Made by a program: the position numbers and the translations under genes. Of a stretch of DNA of 64,000 nucleotides, positions 9,580 to 21,100 are shown in pieces. Below the pieces are notes generated by a model. That model saw only the letters and a list, made by a program, of their open reading frames with translations. It was not told the DNA's origin and made no database searches. Position 1 is the stretch's first letter; every line of letters begins with the position of its first letter. The stretch comes from Symbiodinium natans (lineage: Eukaryota > Sar > Dinophyceae > Suessiales > Symbiodiniaceae). The DNA lies in contig CAJNDS010000301.1 in NCBI GenBank assembly GCA_905221605.1, positions 5,001-69,000 on the forward strand, written 5' to 3'.

Positions 9580-11003
9580 GTTCGGCCCGCAACCGGACAT
9601 CATCAGTGTGAATGCCGTGCTGGCGGCCTGCGCCGTGCGGTGGCAGTATGCCCTGCACATTTTCGCGTCCCTGGGCTCGGGGGATCTTCAGCCGACACTT
9701 AGCTGCGAAACTTCATGGGCTCTGCCCACTGGGATGCGTAGGCAGCGGCCCGGGGCTTGTCGATAAATGCAGAGCCTTTCCCAGGAGCATCGTGACCCTG
9801 AACTCTTTGATGAATGCCTGCGCCAATGGCCTGCAATGGCAAATTGCCATCGACCTCTGGCAAGGCCAGGGGGGGGGCTCGGGTGGGTATAATAGCTGGG
9901 GGTGCAGGAGCTACGTGCTGAAGTGTCGATAGTTGAGATTGCCCAAACCCTCTAAACTCTAAATCGTAGTATGGCTATTTGCAAAAAATAGGGACACCCC
10001 CTGGGGGTACCCCCCATATACCCCCGACAAACTCCTTAAGCAAACAATTCGGAATCTCGAGCAACGCTGTTTTCCCCTCCCCTCCCCCCCTCCCCCCCTT
10101 CCCCCCGAACATTCCAACAGTTGGACAGGGTTGCCGTCTCGCCTTCGACCCACGGAAGCCACCATCGGCGCGCTCCTCGCCTCCTGCTCAGCTGGACTGC
10201 CCAATTCATTATCTCGTCTTGAGGCGCTGGTGCCCTGAGGGTTTAGGGTTAGGGTTTAGAGTTGAGGGCTTGCTGTGATATGGCGCAGAAGCTGCGAGTG
10301 TCAGGTCCCGGAATAGCCTCGAAGGCTCTGGAATGTGCGAAGAGTATCTATGGCCCGACTGTGGAGGGCCATCTAACATTCTGTTCACGCACTCCACACC
10401 GTCTAAGGCGGCAAAGCCACCCTCACCTTTTGCTTGTGGGGTTTAGGCCTTAAATGACTCCCTTTTCCAGCAGCCTGTTTCGTATTTTCCTAAACCCTAT
10501 TCCCTGTAGGTGTTCGGCCTAACTTTCTTTTAAAGCGGGCTGTTTCCTTACCGGCTCCCAGGAGCTTGGGGCTCCTGGGTACCTCCTGCCCCCCTTTCCT
10601 TTGAAAATTCCTTCAAGGCCGTCGTTCTCGATCTCCCTTAAAAGCCCTATCCAAACAGTGGGCCATGGAAGGACCTGGTTGGGAAACTTCACTGGGTTTG
10701 CTGCAGCAAAGATGCTGCGCTCAACTTAGGAATGTTTTTCGCAGTGTCTAGGGTTTGGGGCTTCAGGGCACTATGTAGTAGGGAGGATGGAACGGGCATC
10801 CTCCCATGGACCTGACTGATGAGGCTTCCTGCAGCAAGCACGGCCCAACGTGGTGATCTGGACCAGCACGCTTACCACGCTTCAGCGTGAAGGCCGGCCG
10901 TCCGTCTGCAGTCCCGATCGAGACAGTGCCGACCGATGCTCTTGCAGGTCAGTGGGAACTGGCATCATCACTCTTTTGGAAGTTGTATCGTGCTGGTGTC
11001 CGG
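9580..11003 (+). CDS. Pentatricopeptide repeat (PPR) protein, partial, about five exons
   Basis: Exon 9580 to about 9750, after acceptor AGCCAG, reads PDIISVNAVLAACAVRWQYA, then LHIFASL. Exon 9785-9868, after CCCAG, reads SIVTLNSLMNACANGLQWQI, then AIDLW. Exon 10129-10235 contains EATIGALLASCSAG. Exons 10835-10892 and 10948 to about 11003 join across a 55-nt GC-AG intron to read RPNVVIWTSTLTTLQREGQW, then ELASSLFWKLYRAGVR. These are consecutive PPR helix pairs. PPR proteins are organellar RNA-binding factors; the target cannot be inferred. The start, the C-terminus and the link to the 4901-5606 exons are unresolved. Confidence 0.7.
10268..10390. repeat. Dispersed fragment, family M, copy 1 (empty site)
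   Basis: The sequence from CTTGCTGTGATATGGCGCAG to about 10390 recurs, diverged, at 30529-30650 (shared: gctgtgatatggcgcagaag, ggagtagcctc or ggaatagcctc, gtggagg.ccatc). The second copy carries a family C insertion at its left edge; this one does not. Confidence 0.6.
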
Positions 11004-11589
11004 ATCTTACCTTGGCCAGATGGAAACAATGTCCGGCAGCCCGTTTCAGAGGAGAGCAAATTGCAGGCAACCATAGTCGTTATTCCAATTCTCAAGTGAA
11101 GGTTGTTCAGCCGCCTCATGGGAACTGGCGCGCTGAGGTTGTGCCCAACATGCTGACCATTGACGCTGCTACCCGACCAATACCCAGCTGCATTCTGGGC
11201 CACATCTTTCGTCGGTATGCACCATTATGTCTGTAAATGTTACTGAAGAAAGTCGGACTGTGTTCCATTCCACACCGTATGTGTGGGTGTGCGAAGTGCA
11301 CCCAGCTGTGACCTCTGACTGTCCTTAAAACTATCCGAAACTATCTTGTTTGGTGGACATAGAGCTAAGCCTTCAGGTGCACAGGCAGGTCACGATGAAG
11401 CTTACAAACGGGTGGGGATGTACGGATGTACTCCTTGCGACCGCAAAGCAATCGCGAACTTCGATTCATGCAGCTCTTTAGTGCTGGTTGAACAGTCCAT
11501 TTGTGGTATGAGGGGGGCGCAGACCAACTTGCAATCCCCAGGCATGAGCTGAAGCACATTCACAGAAAAAGGAGAAACTGCGCACAGAT

Positions 11590-11790
11590 TGGGTTGTGAG
11601 GTTGTCAAGTACACCAAAATTCTTGCATGCAATTGAGGTTATGGTTTCATTGCAGAGAAGCAGTCAGTGGCGGCAGGCGCGGAACGGCGCAGACGAGAGA
11701 TGCAATCACTTGCGGGTGCGTGGTGCGAAGCTTCGGTTGGCAAAAAGGCTTAGCCCATTGAAGTTCAGGGTAATTCGGGGCGGGTCCTGT
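11590..11790 (+). CDS. Possible exon, PPR-like
   Basis: After TTTCATTGCAG (about 11657) the frame reads SSQWRQARNGADERC, reminiscent of a PPR second helix. Weak; frame and limits are uncertain. Confidence 0.25.
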
Positions 11791-11848
11791 TAGTCAGACC
11801 CTCAAACATGCCAAACCCTTAAACGGGCGTCAAGGTGGGGGGAGAACC

Positions 11849-12043
11849 ATGAGTCCCAAAGCTATAAGGGCTTCAAGTGCACCAGCCTTGGAGGCCCTGC
11901 ACGCGCTGGGTGCTTTCCGGAAAGCGGCTCTTCCCGTGGGCTCCGGGGCCCTGGCGGCGCTGCGCAGCGCTTGCGAGGAGAGGCACCAGGCGAAGCCAGC
12001 ACAGGCGAGGGATGGGGGCTTACTGCAGAGGAGGTTAACTTAA
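11849..12043 (+). CDS. Possible exon or small ORF, unknown
   Basis: An ATG in good context (accATGA) opens a 64-codon frame with APALEALHALGAFRKAALPV and ALAALRSACEERHQAK, high in Ala and Leu like helical-repeat C-termini. It could be the 3' exon of the PPR gene. No family is recognised. Confidence 0.35.
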   Translation: MSPKAIRASSAPALEALHALGAFRKAALPVGSGALAALRSACEERHQAKPAQARDGGLLQRRLT

Positions 12044-12797
12044 CAGTGGTTAAGGATGGTGAAGGGTACAGGGGTTGAAGAGTTTAAGCCTCAGGGATGC
12101 AGGGTGGGACAGCTGTTAGTGCAACTGTGTATTGGCGGCTGCGCGCCATCTCCGCGAAACAGTGCCTCTGCTCTTCCTTGTTCAAATTTTTGTGTCCACT
12201 GATAGGGCCAGGACCATACTCGTTAGTGTGGTAACCCTGCTCTACATGATGCTGCTGCTGCCTCTTCCTGAGGCCCTTTCTGTGTTGCTGAAATCGATGG
12301 GAGCACGTCTGCTGGGCCTGGTGGCGAATTTCAGCACAGCTTTCTTGCAAGCGAAGCCCCTCCCCCAGTAAATAGAAACCGAGTTGGCCCCCTACTACTG
12401 CTTTTGTAAGTTACTACGTGTTCCTACAGGGTCGTCTGGTTTTGGGAGGAGCTGCTTTTTTGTCTTAATTCATAGATATAAATTAATGTATATATATATA
12501 TATATATTCGGTGTTACTACCCCAAAAATATATAAATAAATATTCTTCCAAGGGCAATATAGGGATTATTGTGTTTATATTGTTTGGGATTCTTAAGCAA
12601 ATAGTAGTTTAGAGGCGGATCAACCCTTCAGTGTTCCCCAAGCCCAGGACAGGGACCGATCTTGGAGCGAGGGGAGCACCTGCAACGTCCACTGTGCTCC
12701 ATCCGCTGCTCGTCGTATTCTTGCACAACTGGCAGTCTTGGGGAGGATGATGGTTTTTTTGTTTTTGATATGGTATGGGCCTTTGTGTCCGGAGTTT

Positions 12798-12897
12798 NNN
12801 NNNNNNNNNNNNNNNNNNNNNNNNNNNNNNNNNNNNNNNNNNNNNNNNNNNNNNNNNNNNNNNNNNNNNNNNNNNNNNNNNNNNNNNNNNNNNNNNN
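12798..12897. other. Assembly gap of 100 N
   Basis: Exactly 100 undetermined bases, the usual fixed-size scaffold gap. True size unknown. Frames reading through it are artefacts. Confidence 1.
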
Positions 12898-12947
12898 CTT
12901 CTTTTAAATGTGTGTATCCAGCAAAATGCTGGTTTTTGCAGCATTTC

Positions 12948-13012
12948 GGTAGTGTTAACTGTAGTGTTAACTGTAGTGTTAACTGAGTGTTAACTGAGCG
13001 TTAACTGTGGAA
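12948..13012. repeat. Short tandem repeat, TGTTAACTGTAG type
   Basis: About five copies of a 10-12-bp unit containing GTTAACTG, just right of the gap. The repeat may explain why the assembly broke here. Confidence 0.8.
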
Positions 13013-13083
13013 ATGTACATTATGCAGTTAACACTGTATACTCATCATACATCTTGCTTGCTGCGACGACGTTGTAAGGTACT

Positions 13084-13313
13084 GTTGATGGAGGAAATCT
13101 TGCACCGCTTTATACGGCCAAACAAAGTAGAGACCCCGCGCCCCCTTTTTAATATTGATTGTTCTTCCTCGGAAGTGCCGCGGGTTCCAATGACAAAAAT
13201 CTTGCACCACCTCGGTGTCCATCGTCGTCAATATTACAAAGGGGGTGCGGGGTCATGCTCATGTGTCGTGTCACTTGTTATTCAATAGGTGGTGCAAGAT
13301 TTCCTCCATCAAC
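13084..13313. mobile_element. MITE-like hairpin element with perfect 23-bp inverted ends
   Basis: The terminal repeats (13084-13106 and 13291-13313) are perfect inverted copies beginning GTTGATGGAGGAAATC. A second, subterminal inverted pair lies at about 13134-13158 and 13229-13253. The unit is 230 bp, non-coding and can fold into one long hairpin. No clear target duplication could be read. It is unlike the A-L families elsewhere in the window. Confidence 0.8.
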
Positions 13314-13480
13314 CGTAGGTCCCGCACACCAAACCACCAAACCCCCAAACCCTAAGCAGAAAGTCCCAAACCCTAAACCGAAAACTTAACCCAAACCCCA
13401 AACCCTAAACCCAAACCCCGAATCGCAAACCCTAAGCGTTAAGCCCTAAACCCCAAACCCTCCGAACCCGGAGGTGCCAG

Positions 13481-13559
13481 GGACGTGCGCGGCTTCGGCG
13501 CGGCCATCGATGCCGCGGCGAAGGCGGGCGGCGAGACTGAAAAGGAAGATGAGGCAGTA
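13481..13559 (+). CDS. PPR-like exon
   Basis: After the acceptor GGTGCCAG the frame reads DVRGFGAAIDAAAKAGGETE and ends at a TAG (13557-13559) just before a telomeric array. The GFGAAIDAAAKAGG core resembles a PPR first helix. It is the last host coding island before the copia element, suggesting the element sits in or next to an intron of this gene. Confidence 0.45.
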
Positions 13560-13631
13560 TAGGGTAGAGGGTTTAGGGTTAAGGGTTTAGGGTCTAGGTG
13601 TAGGGTCTAACGGTCTAACTAGGGTTTAGGG
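13560..13631 (+). repeat. Telomeric array interrupted by the copia insertion, with left target duplication
   Basis: Degenerate TTTAGGG units. The last five bases (13627-13631, TAGGG) match the five after the right LTR (23544-23548). Because the target is itself a repeat, the duplication could be longer or shifted. Confidence 0.75.
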
Positions 13632-13852
13632 TACGGGGGGCAACCGAAGGAGGACAGGGAACAAAACAGTCAGCCCCAACAGAAGCCCTTGATTCCCCTG
13701 AAACAACCGAAGACAAAACCCAAAGCACAACCAAACACACCTTTTCCGTAGGGTGCATTGCCCACGTTTCTTGAGCCAAAAATATCCGGGTTCATTGACC
13801 CCTTCAACTCCCATCACCAACTCTTTTCTACAATACCAGTTGCAGCTCCGCA
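13632..13852 (-). repeat. 3' LTR of copia element
   Basis: 221 bp, one substitution (A for G, near 13701) against the 5' LTR. Contains the minus-strand motif TTTTGGCTCAAG at 13781-13770. Confidence 0.95.
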
Positions 13853-13862
13853 CTCCCCCTGT
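13853..13862 (-). other. Polypurine tract
   Basis: On the minus strand ACAGGGGGAG lies immediately before the TG of the 3' LTR, the expected place for the plus-strand primer of a retrotransposon. Confidence 0.8.
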
Positions 13863-14037
13863 CCTAGGATTTCCTAGGACACATTGGAGATGCCGTTCTT
13901 TGGCCAAAAACCGCCATTTAGGCAGCAGCCAGCTGCTTGAAATGCACATTATGGTTTAACGTCATCCAGGACGAACCTTCAGCTCATTGGCTGAATCCTT
14001 AACCATTGAGGATTTCTTCACCTCGTACTTGGAAAAT

Positions 14038-15198
14038 TCACGTTCCAGCGGCCCGTTCCTCACCAAGGAACTCAGCATTCACCACCCAGCCATCCTTGAG
14101 GCAATGCTTACAAAGCGTCTTAGCCCTGGGCTGTGAATATCGCAGAACATCACAGTCACTGCTTGCGTGCATACAGTTCCCACCCACTGTTGTATACAAA
14201 GTGGCACTCGCAGGAATAACCACCGCTTTCTTGATCCACAGCCATTTATACAGCCGTCGAAAGAGGCACCATGCCAGTTCCCAGAGTATAATTGCTGCCA
14301 CCAAATACGCAACAAGGTCTGAATTGTTGACAACCATTTCAATACCTTGAGCCAGAACCATCACCGTAGACGTGTTGGCGACCTTGCACACCCCTTCTTC
14401 TGAGCAAAAGAATCCAGCCGTGGACACTTCTTCGCCACCAGTTGCCATCCCTTGCAGAGATGCAGCCACCATCATGACCGCCATTGCAAGCGAGGCTTTT
14501 TTCAAGTCAGTTCCTTGAACCAACAGTCTGAGACCCCAAAGTGCCTTTTGCTTTGCGTACACCTGTCCACTCATTAACTTAGTCAACAGGTCAGCGATCA
14601 TATACTCACCGCGAAGGTGCGCTATCACCATATAACCACGGTCCACCAGAGACCTGACACCGGCTGCTCGAATTCTCAGGTGTCTTGTTCTCCAGCTTCC
14701 AGCAGGATATTGAATGATCGAGCACGTTGAAACCGAATCTGTATACAGCACTTTTTGCAGCGATTCTTCACCTGTTCCAACCAAAGCGGCAATTATAGGG
14801 GTGCACGACTGAATCATCGTTGCTCCCTCTATGGACGCATGTAATTCAGCTTCAGCTGTACTTAAAGCCACCGTTGATTGTCTTTGTGTTGCCCACATCA
14901 CTGGACAGTCACCCCACACCACCACCGCTCCTGAGTGGCTCTTTTCATTTTCACCTGCTGCAAAGCTGGCATCCGCGTAGGACTCCACCACCTTAACACC
15001 TCGTCCATAACGCAACACCTCATTCCTTTCTTTTTCGCATGTTGCGATTGCTCCGAACGTCAAGCCTAACGTTGGAGTTGCAGCAAGGTATCGGAAAACT
15101 TCCTCAGCCTTTTTAACCACAAATCGTGGCCTTCGGGATGTCCACAAAGACAACTGGCTCGTGCAGAACGCCAAATCAGGGCGAGTTTTGATTGCCAC
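14038..15198 (-). CDS. Copia RNase H plus C-terminal membrane/Cys-His tail (out of frame with main polyprotein)
   Basis: This frame carries on from the reverse transcriptase; the first residues (VAIKTRPDLAF) are the usual copia link into RNase H. There is no ATG of its own and it would be reached only by a frame change at 15210-15214. Counting from the GTG at 15198, RNase H motifs are YADAS (D76), STAEAEL (E116), YTDS (D154) and IADLLTK (D203). Unusually, about 160 residues follow RNase H: a hydrophobic stretch (about 235-252), a strong membrane segment LVAYLVAAIILWELAWCLF (about 295-313) with basic residues after it (RRLYKWLWIKK), and a Cys/His cluster (C342, H344, C349, C363, C366). The stop is followed by about 185 nt to the 3' LTR. 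The tail could anchor a product in a membrane or be an env-like remnant; function is unknown. Confidence 0.85.
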   Translation of the reverse strand: MAIKTRPDLAFCTSQLSLWTSRRPRFVVKKAEEVFRYLAATPTLGLTFGAIATCEKERNEVLRYGRGVKVVESYADASFAAGENEKSHSGAVVVWGDCPVMWATQRQSTVALSTAEAELHASIEGATMIQSCTPIIAALVGTGEESLQKVLYTDSVSTCSIIQYPAGSWRTRHLRIRAAGVRSLVDRGYMVIAHLRGEYMIADLLTKLMSGQVYAKQKALWGLRLLVQGTDLKKASLAMAVMMVAASLQGMATGGEEVSTAGFFCSEEGVCKVANTSTVMVLAQGIEMVVNNSDLVAYLVAAIILWELAWCLFRRLYKWLWIKKAVVIPASATLYTTVGGNCMHASSDCDVLRYSQPRAKTLCKHCLKDGWVVNAEFLGEERAAGT

Positions 15199-18100
15199 CC
15201 AGAGGAACTCCCCCTACGGCACCTTGAGCCGCTCGCAAGGAAGGAATATCCACCTCCTCTTCTTCACCTGGAGTTTCTTTCACCATTGGCAGGTTACTCC
15301 CTTTTCCAGTTTCATCGATCTGATACCCTCGTCGGTTCAGCAAATCTCTCACAAAGTCCTCCTGGTTGAGAAAGAAGCTGCCATTTCGATACCAGATTTG
15401 GACACCCAAAAACTTCAGGAATCCATCACCGCAGCCTGGACCACAGAACTCGGGTTCAGAAGTTTTCCACTCCTTCCTAATCTGTTCCAAGGCCTCCCGG
15501 AGCACTGTCATAGTCCCAGCCATCAAAAAATCATCCACGTAAAGACCCATTGTCCCTACCAACTTGCTTGCACCTTCCGGCTTTTCTTGTGCCATAATAA
15601 GGAACAGACTTGGGTCTGCATTGGACCTCTGAAAGCTCATTGCTTGTCCATCCTTTGACACCCAAGACATACCTTGAAGACGTTGGTCTCGCCACTCCAC
15701 CCATGCTGCAGGACTTTCGGCCAAACCGTACAAGGCCTTTCTCACAATCCACCGCTCCTCTTTTGTGCAAAGACCCAATTTCACCGCCGCCCTTGGGGGC
15801 TGCACCACCACCAAACGCCCTTCTCTTTGCGCCCTATTCATCGGCGCCGTCAGAAAAGCTTTGGAAATGTCTAAGCCAGCGATGATCCACACCATATATG
15901 CTGCGTGCCTCACTTGACACCTGAATGTAGTTGAATCTAAACCTGGAGCGTACAGCGAGTGACGACTGAGTGACCTCGGCCCTTCATATTCTGTAGCTGC
16001 CGTTGACGAAATGAAGTTTCCACATGCACAGATACGGGCACGTCGCCTCCCTGTCCCTTGCTTCCGGGTAAACACCACCAGACTGGGAACGTACTCAATC
16101 ACCGGTGCATTAGGCTCTTCCGCCAATTTGTCCAGCTTTTCTTGAGTTGTTGGTTCCACCACCTCCAACTCTTTCACCAAAGACGTCACCTCGTCCGACA
16201 ATGATTCCCTCCACTTTTCCAGCTCTTGCATGGCTTCTTGTGTAGGGATTGTTTTTGTTTGCAGGAACTCAACCTCCTCTGCTGCCTCAAGCGCGGTATT
16301 TTCTTGCACCATTTGCTGAACTTGAGCTGCTTTGACCAAAAACTTCGAGAGCTGTTCCTCAGCCCTTTTTGCTTTAACCAGCCATTCTCTAGTCTCTGAT
16401 CCTTTCTCCTCATTCGACTCATTGGCCGATCCATGGAACTCGTCCAAAATGCAACATTCCTGTTCAGCAATTAGGCGTCGAATACTCAAATGCTCCTCTA
16501 GAGCCCATTGATGCGCTTCGAACACAGCGTAGTCGACTTCCTCTGCAAGGTCGTCCAGCGAGGTCTCTTTCAACGTCATTTTTAACCACTTCCTTTTTTC
16601 ACCTTCTTCAGCTTGTGGTTCCGGAAGAGGAAACTTGCATTGGAGAAGATAGCACCTATCCTTGTAGCTCAAACGCTCCATAAAAACAGGTGTGTACCCT
16701 GTCAAGGATACCCTGTTCCCTTTCCAAGGCATAGGACCATGCAGCTTTCTCGGAAAGAACGACATGAAGTTCCAGTGGATATCCACCAATTTTCCAGGTA
16801 AGACTTTCTTCCCATAGGATTGCTCCACCACTTCAGCTCCTTCCTCTAAGACCTTTTCATCCTCAACCCACAGCTGACCATCTTTATAGTCACCAAAGCC
16901 ACACACATAATTGCAGCAATGCTTTTCATTGTGACTATCCCTATGCAATGACACCGGAGCATTGCATGAGATCTGAAGAGCAGAAAATTTGGCTTCAGGA
17001 TTGTGGTGCCTCACGAATGATGCCAAATAACGACATAGCCATGGTCTTCGATGAGTCTCTTTTGTGATACCACACACTCCGCCATGAGTATAGTGGCCCA
17101 ACACCAGAGCTCGCGTACTTGCGCACCAATTGTTGATACCACCTCTTCGATTCACCCTCTTTGGGTATACAATCCCTTCCAAAAGCTCCTCGCAGTCCAC
17201 GTAATCATACATAGACCTTTCATACATTGACTTGGCTTTTTGCTCTTCTTTTTCCAACTGTGTTCCATCCCCAGCAGTCTCACTTTTGCAGACCAAATAA
17301 GCATTTTCATGAGGAGAACAGCAAGTCGGCCAATACTCATCACCAGGAACATTGTCCTCAACATCTGCATTTTCTTCCAGCTCCCCCAGACCCTGCATGT
17401 CATCCTCGAAAATTTCTAAGGGCGGACTCTCCCCCCGCTTGCGAAGCAAGCGCAAGGAGCCCACATGACCACGCAGTGAAGAGGCCGGGCTTTTCTCCAT
17501 CAACCGATGGCGAACTGGAGGATCGCGAGGCGGAGGTAAAGGAGGTCCTTCCTCATCAGCAAACCGAAGCGCCGGTTTTTTCCCCTTGAGACGATGCTCT
17601 GGAGGAGAAGGCTCCTGTTCTTCTACCACCCCTTCCAGCTCCAATTCAGGCGGTTCCTTTATATTGGAAAAAATCGTAGTGCAGGGAAATAACACCAGTT
17701 CATCCGGATCTTTTGCAGTCCCTTGAGCTTCCACCCAATAACCACCAGGTAGGTCATCGCATGGACCCAAAAGAAGCGCAGGCTGCGTACGATCGACCCA
17801 TTGCCGACCTTTCTTTGTTCCATCCGGACCCAGCAACTCCCACGGACGACGTTTGACTTGAATCTGAGCACCAAAAGGAAGCAATGCTTTAGGATTTAAC
17901 CCCAACTCCCTTTCAGCTTTCTGCCACCGTAACATTGACCAATGGCGAGCAGCCAGTGCCCAGTACGCCGGCCCGAGTCGCGCCTCCTTTAAGAGCGACC
18001 TGACACCACGTTTGAATAAACCCACACATGCTTCAGCGCGCCCATTTGTTTGCGGGACTCCAGGATCACCAGTGGTCCTATATATCAGACGAGTTTCACA

Positions 18101-21100
18101 AAAGGACCGGAAGCGTGCATTGACAAACTCCCCCGCTCGATCTGAGTGGATTCTCAACACCGGATACCCATGTCTCTGCAAGCGCACCATCATCCTTTGA
18201 ACTGCCGACAAAACAGTTGTTTGCTGTTTATCCACAATCGGCTCCACCATAACGAAGTTGATCATACGGACAGGTTGGGTCAAGTGGTCCTTCAGTTCCT
18301 TCCAGGATTTCTCAGAAGCTTGAATTTTCAACACCTCCGCCTCCAGAACTGGCGCAGGTTCCACCGGTGCAGAGCCTTCCTCCTCGAAGTTCGCGACTGC
18401 ATCGCCTAACCATTCTCCAACACCAGCACCTTCATCTGCCACGTGATCTTCCACCTCATCCGCATCTTCCTCCTTTTCTGGAGGGCGACCCACATTGGGA
18501 TCCAACATTGGAAATTGATACACACCAATAACAGCGTGTCGTGGCTTCTGCTGGTGAGCATCCTTCGAACACTTGTATGGACCCGCTAAGTCCAATGATA
18601 AAGTGTAAGCATCCCCATGCTTTCGCCTCAAATGGCGACGCTCTTTTCCAGCGGCAGACACACAGATTTGACAATCACGTCTGAAAGGAATATGCCCCCT
18701 TAGGCAATGGTCACGGAAAGCTCGCTCCTCAGTCGTCAACCTCCGTAACGTCCCTTCTCGTTCTTCTTTTTTTAACACCATAGCTTCCCGTTCAGCATCG
18801 CTCTCATGCAACCATTGTGCCAACCTGTGACGTATTCTTTTAACCAATCCAAACGCCCATCGCGCCCATATAGATGATTGTCCAATACGCTCTTCCAGGG
18901 TAGAAGCGAATGTTGCCGACCACGGAACAACCACGCGAACCTGTTCCAACGATTCCCATAGTTCCATATCAGACACCAGGAAAGTCGTAGGTTTCACCAG
19001 AGCATGTCCCAATGCTCCTTGATCAAAGTGTGCAGCGTACATTCCATAACGCTCACAAAAGCTTTTCACCTCTGGCCAACTCCAGAAGGTAGGACTTGAG
19101 AGCCCTTCCTGAGAACCATCCACCAGATCCTCAGCACTCAAGACCGTTTTGCCGTTCTGAGAGAAATCCTTCCCTATGAGTTCAGGGTCCCCAGGGCTTT
19201 CCATGCCAAAGAAGACAGAACTTCCATTGATGACTTCAGCAGTTCCACACCTTGAATGCACCGCCACGTCATATAGGAAAAGCATCTTCAGAAGTAAAAC
19301 ACCGTCCTTTTGAGCTAATTCTTGATGTGGCCAAGGAAGACTCTTTAATCCCAACCGTTCAGGCCCACAGCGCCGGCGTAATACAGGTGGACCACCGTCT
19401 TCACCTCTCAACCTTGACACTGTCCTGCATGGAGGTCCTCCAACCACAGCAACCACCTTTCCTTCAGCCGCCAGATGCAGAAGATACTTCCAGACGCTCG
19501 AATTATGTAGGTCACCGCCTTTTGTCAAATCCAGCTCCAGTACCTCCACATCCCGACTGGGAAAATGCCATTTTTGTTTCCCCGAAAATAGGTGTACCAC
19601 CACCCTTTTTGCTCGTGCCAGCCGTCTCCTTTTATGACGGTTGAAAGGCAACGCCGCAATATCTCCACGTGGCAACAGCTCCATCAGCATATTTTCTGGT
19701 ATATCCCCATAATACCACCGAAGAAATCGCCAGCATGCCTGGACGAACTCCTCCTCATTCGCTGACGCTGTCCGCGCTGCGCTTTGCAACGACGTTTTTA
19801 CAGCCACCTCGTTGTCCGTATTCGGACACCCTTGAACCATACGTGCCACCTTCAAAGCTTGCTTTGGGGAGCACCAATCCATTTCATCAATGATCTGAAG
19901 CGCCACCTCCTTTTCTAAACAAGGGCACCCATTCAGATCACGAACGCGAAGTTCCCCCAGAACAGGATGTGAGGCTGTGCACTTGCCACCACGCCACTGA
20001 ACTCTGAGACCAACCAAGGCGCTCGCTTTGCCAATTGGCACTAGTGGATCTACCATTTCAGGAGTTACCAGGGTCCCACCTGGGGTAATACACATCTCCC
20101 GAGATCCAACAGCTAAAGACACCAACACCTTTTGCTGCGGAAGCTGTTCTCCAGGACGAAGTGATCTGAGAGGATGTGATGCTCCCGAGTCCAACATGCC
20201 CATTCCCGAACACTCATTGGTGTCAGAAACCCTGGCCACATGTAGAACGCATACTCCTCGGCCTTCTCCCTGCTTCGGCAACAACGTGGCATCCGACGAA
20301 CCGACTCCACAGTCCGCCCTTCCATTCCTCCATTGAGAATGGGACCAAGATACACGCTGCCCTTCAGCATGCAAAACCATTTTTTCAGCTGTTTTGTAAT
20401 CCATAACCAAACAGCCATGTTCAAACCACAAGAGCTGGTCCAGCGAAGATTTTGCCCCCACGTGACACATCCCATTGATCACAGTGAGGTTCGCCCCAAA
20501 CTCCAAAATCAACCAGAGAGGGATAATCAGGGGCCCATTGTCTTCCCTAATCAACGTCCCTTTCTCTGTAATCCTCATTGTCACACCACCAAGCGCGCTT
20601 TGCACTATAACAGTAGTGTCTGGTAAACATTCCCATGGAAAAAGCGTCCGCACAAGATGCGTAGCAGCTGTATCCACCAACGCCACTCTCCCTTCCTGCT
20701 GAAGCAGCCCAGAGCCACATAACATTCGAATACTGGGATCCCCGTTTGATGCCGACTGTTCTGATGACAGCTTCATAGATTTCAGCACCTCTAACGCTTC
20801 AACAAGGACCTGATTGGCCGTTGATGGCGATGAGGGACTTGCAGAACCTTTATCCAATCCCGCATTAGCCGTCTCATCTCCCCCTTCAGCTACCTCTGCC
20901 TTTTTGGCATTTCCCCATTTCGCACCTTTGCCGCCCTTTCCCCCTTTGGGAGAATTCCCTTTAGATCTACTCCTCTCAGGATTTGAGTCCACATTGGAAC
21001 TTGCACCATCCTTATATGGACATTGCGGCTGCAGATGGCCAACGGCCCCACACTCAAAACATCTTCCTCGTTCAAGGGAGTCTTTGTCATGGCGAAATTT

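Larger units (their letters stand above)
12044..13083. other. Gene-poor stretch around assembly gap
   Basis: Contains an open frame at 12132-12371 with a hydrophobic run (ILVSVVTLLYMMLLLPLP) that I cannot support as a gene, a TA microsatellite (12488-12507), the right end of a family H element (12541-12611), the gap, and a TTAAC tandem repeat. Confidence 0.45.

Noticed and set aside
12609-12993. Frames crossing the N gap
   Set aside because: They contain 34 unknown residues from the 100-N run and are meaningless.
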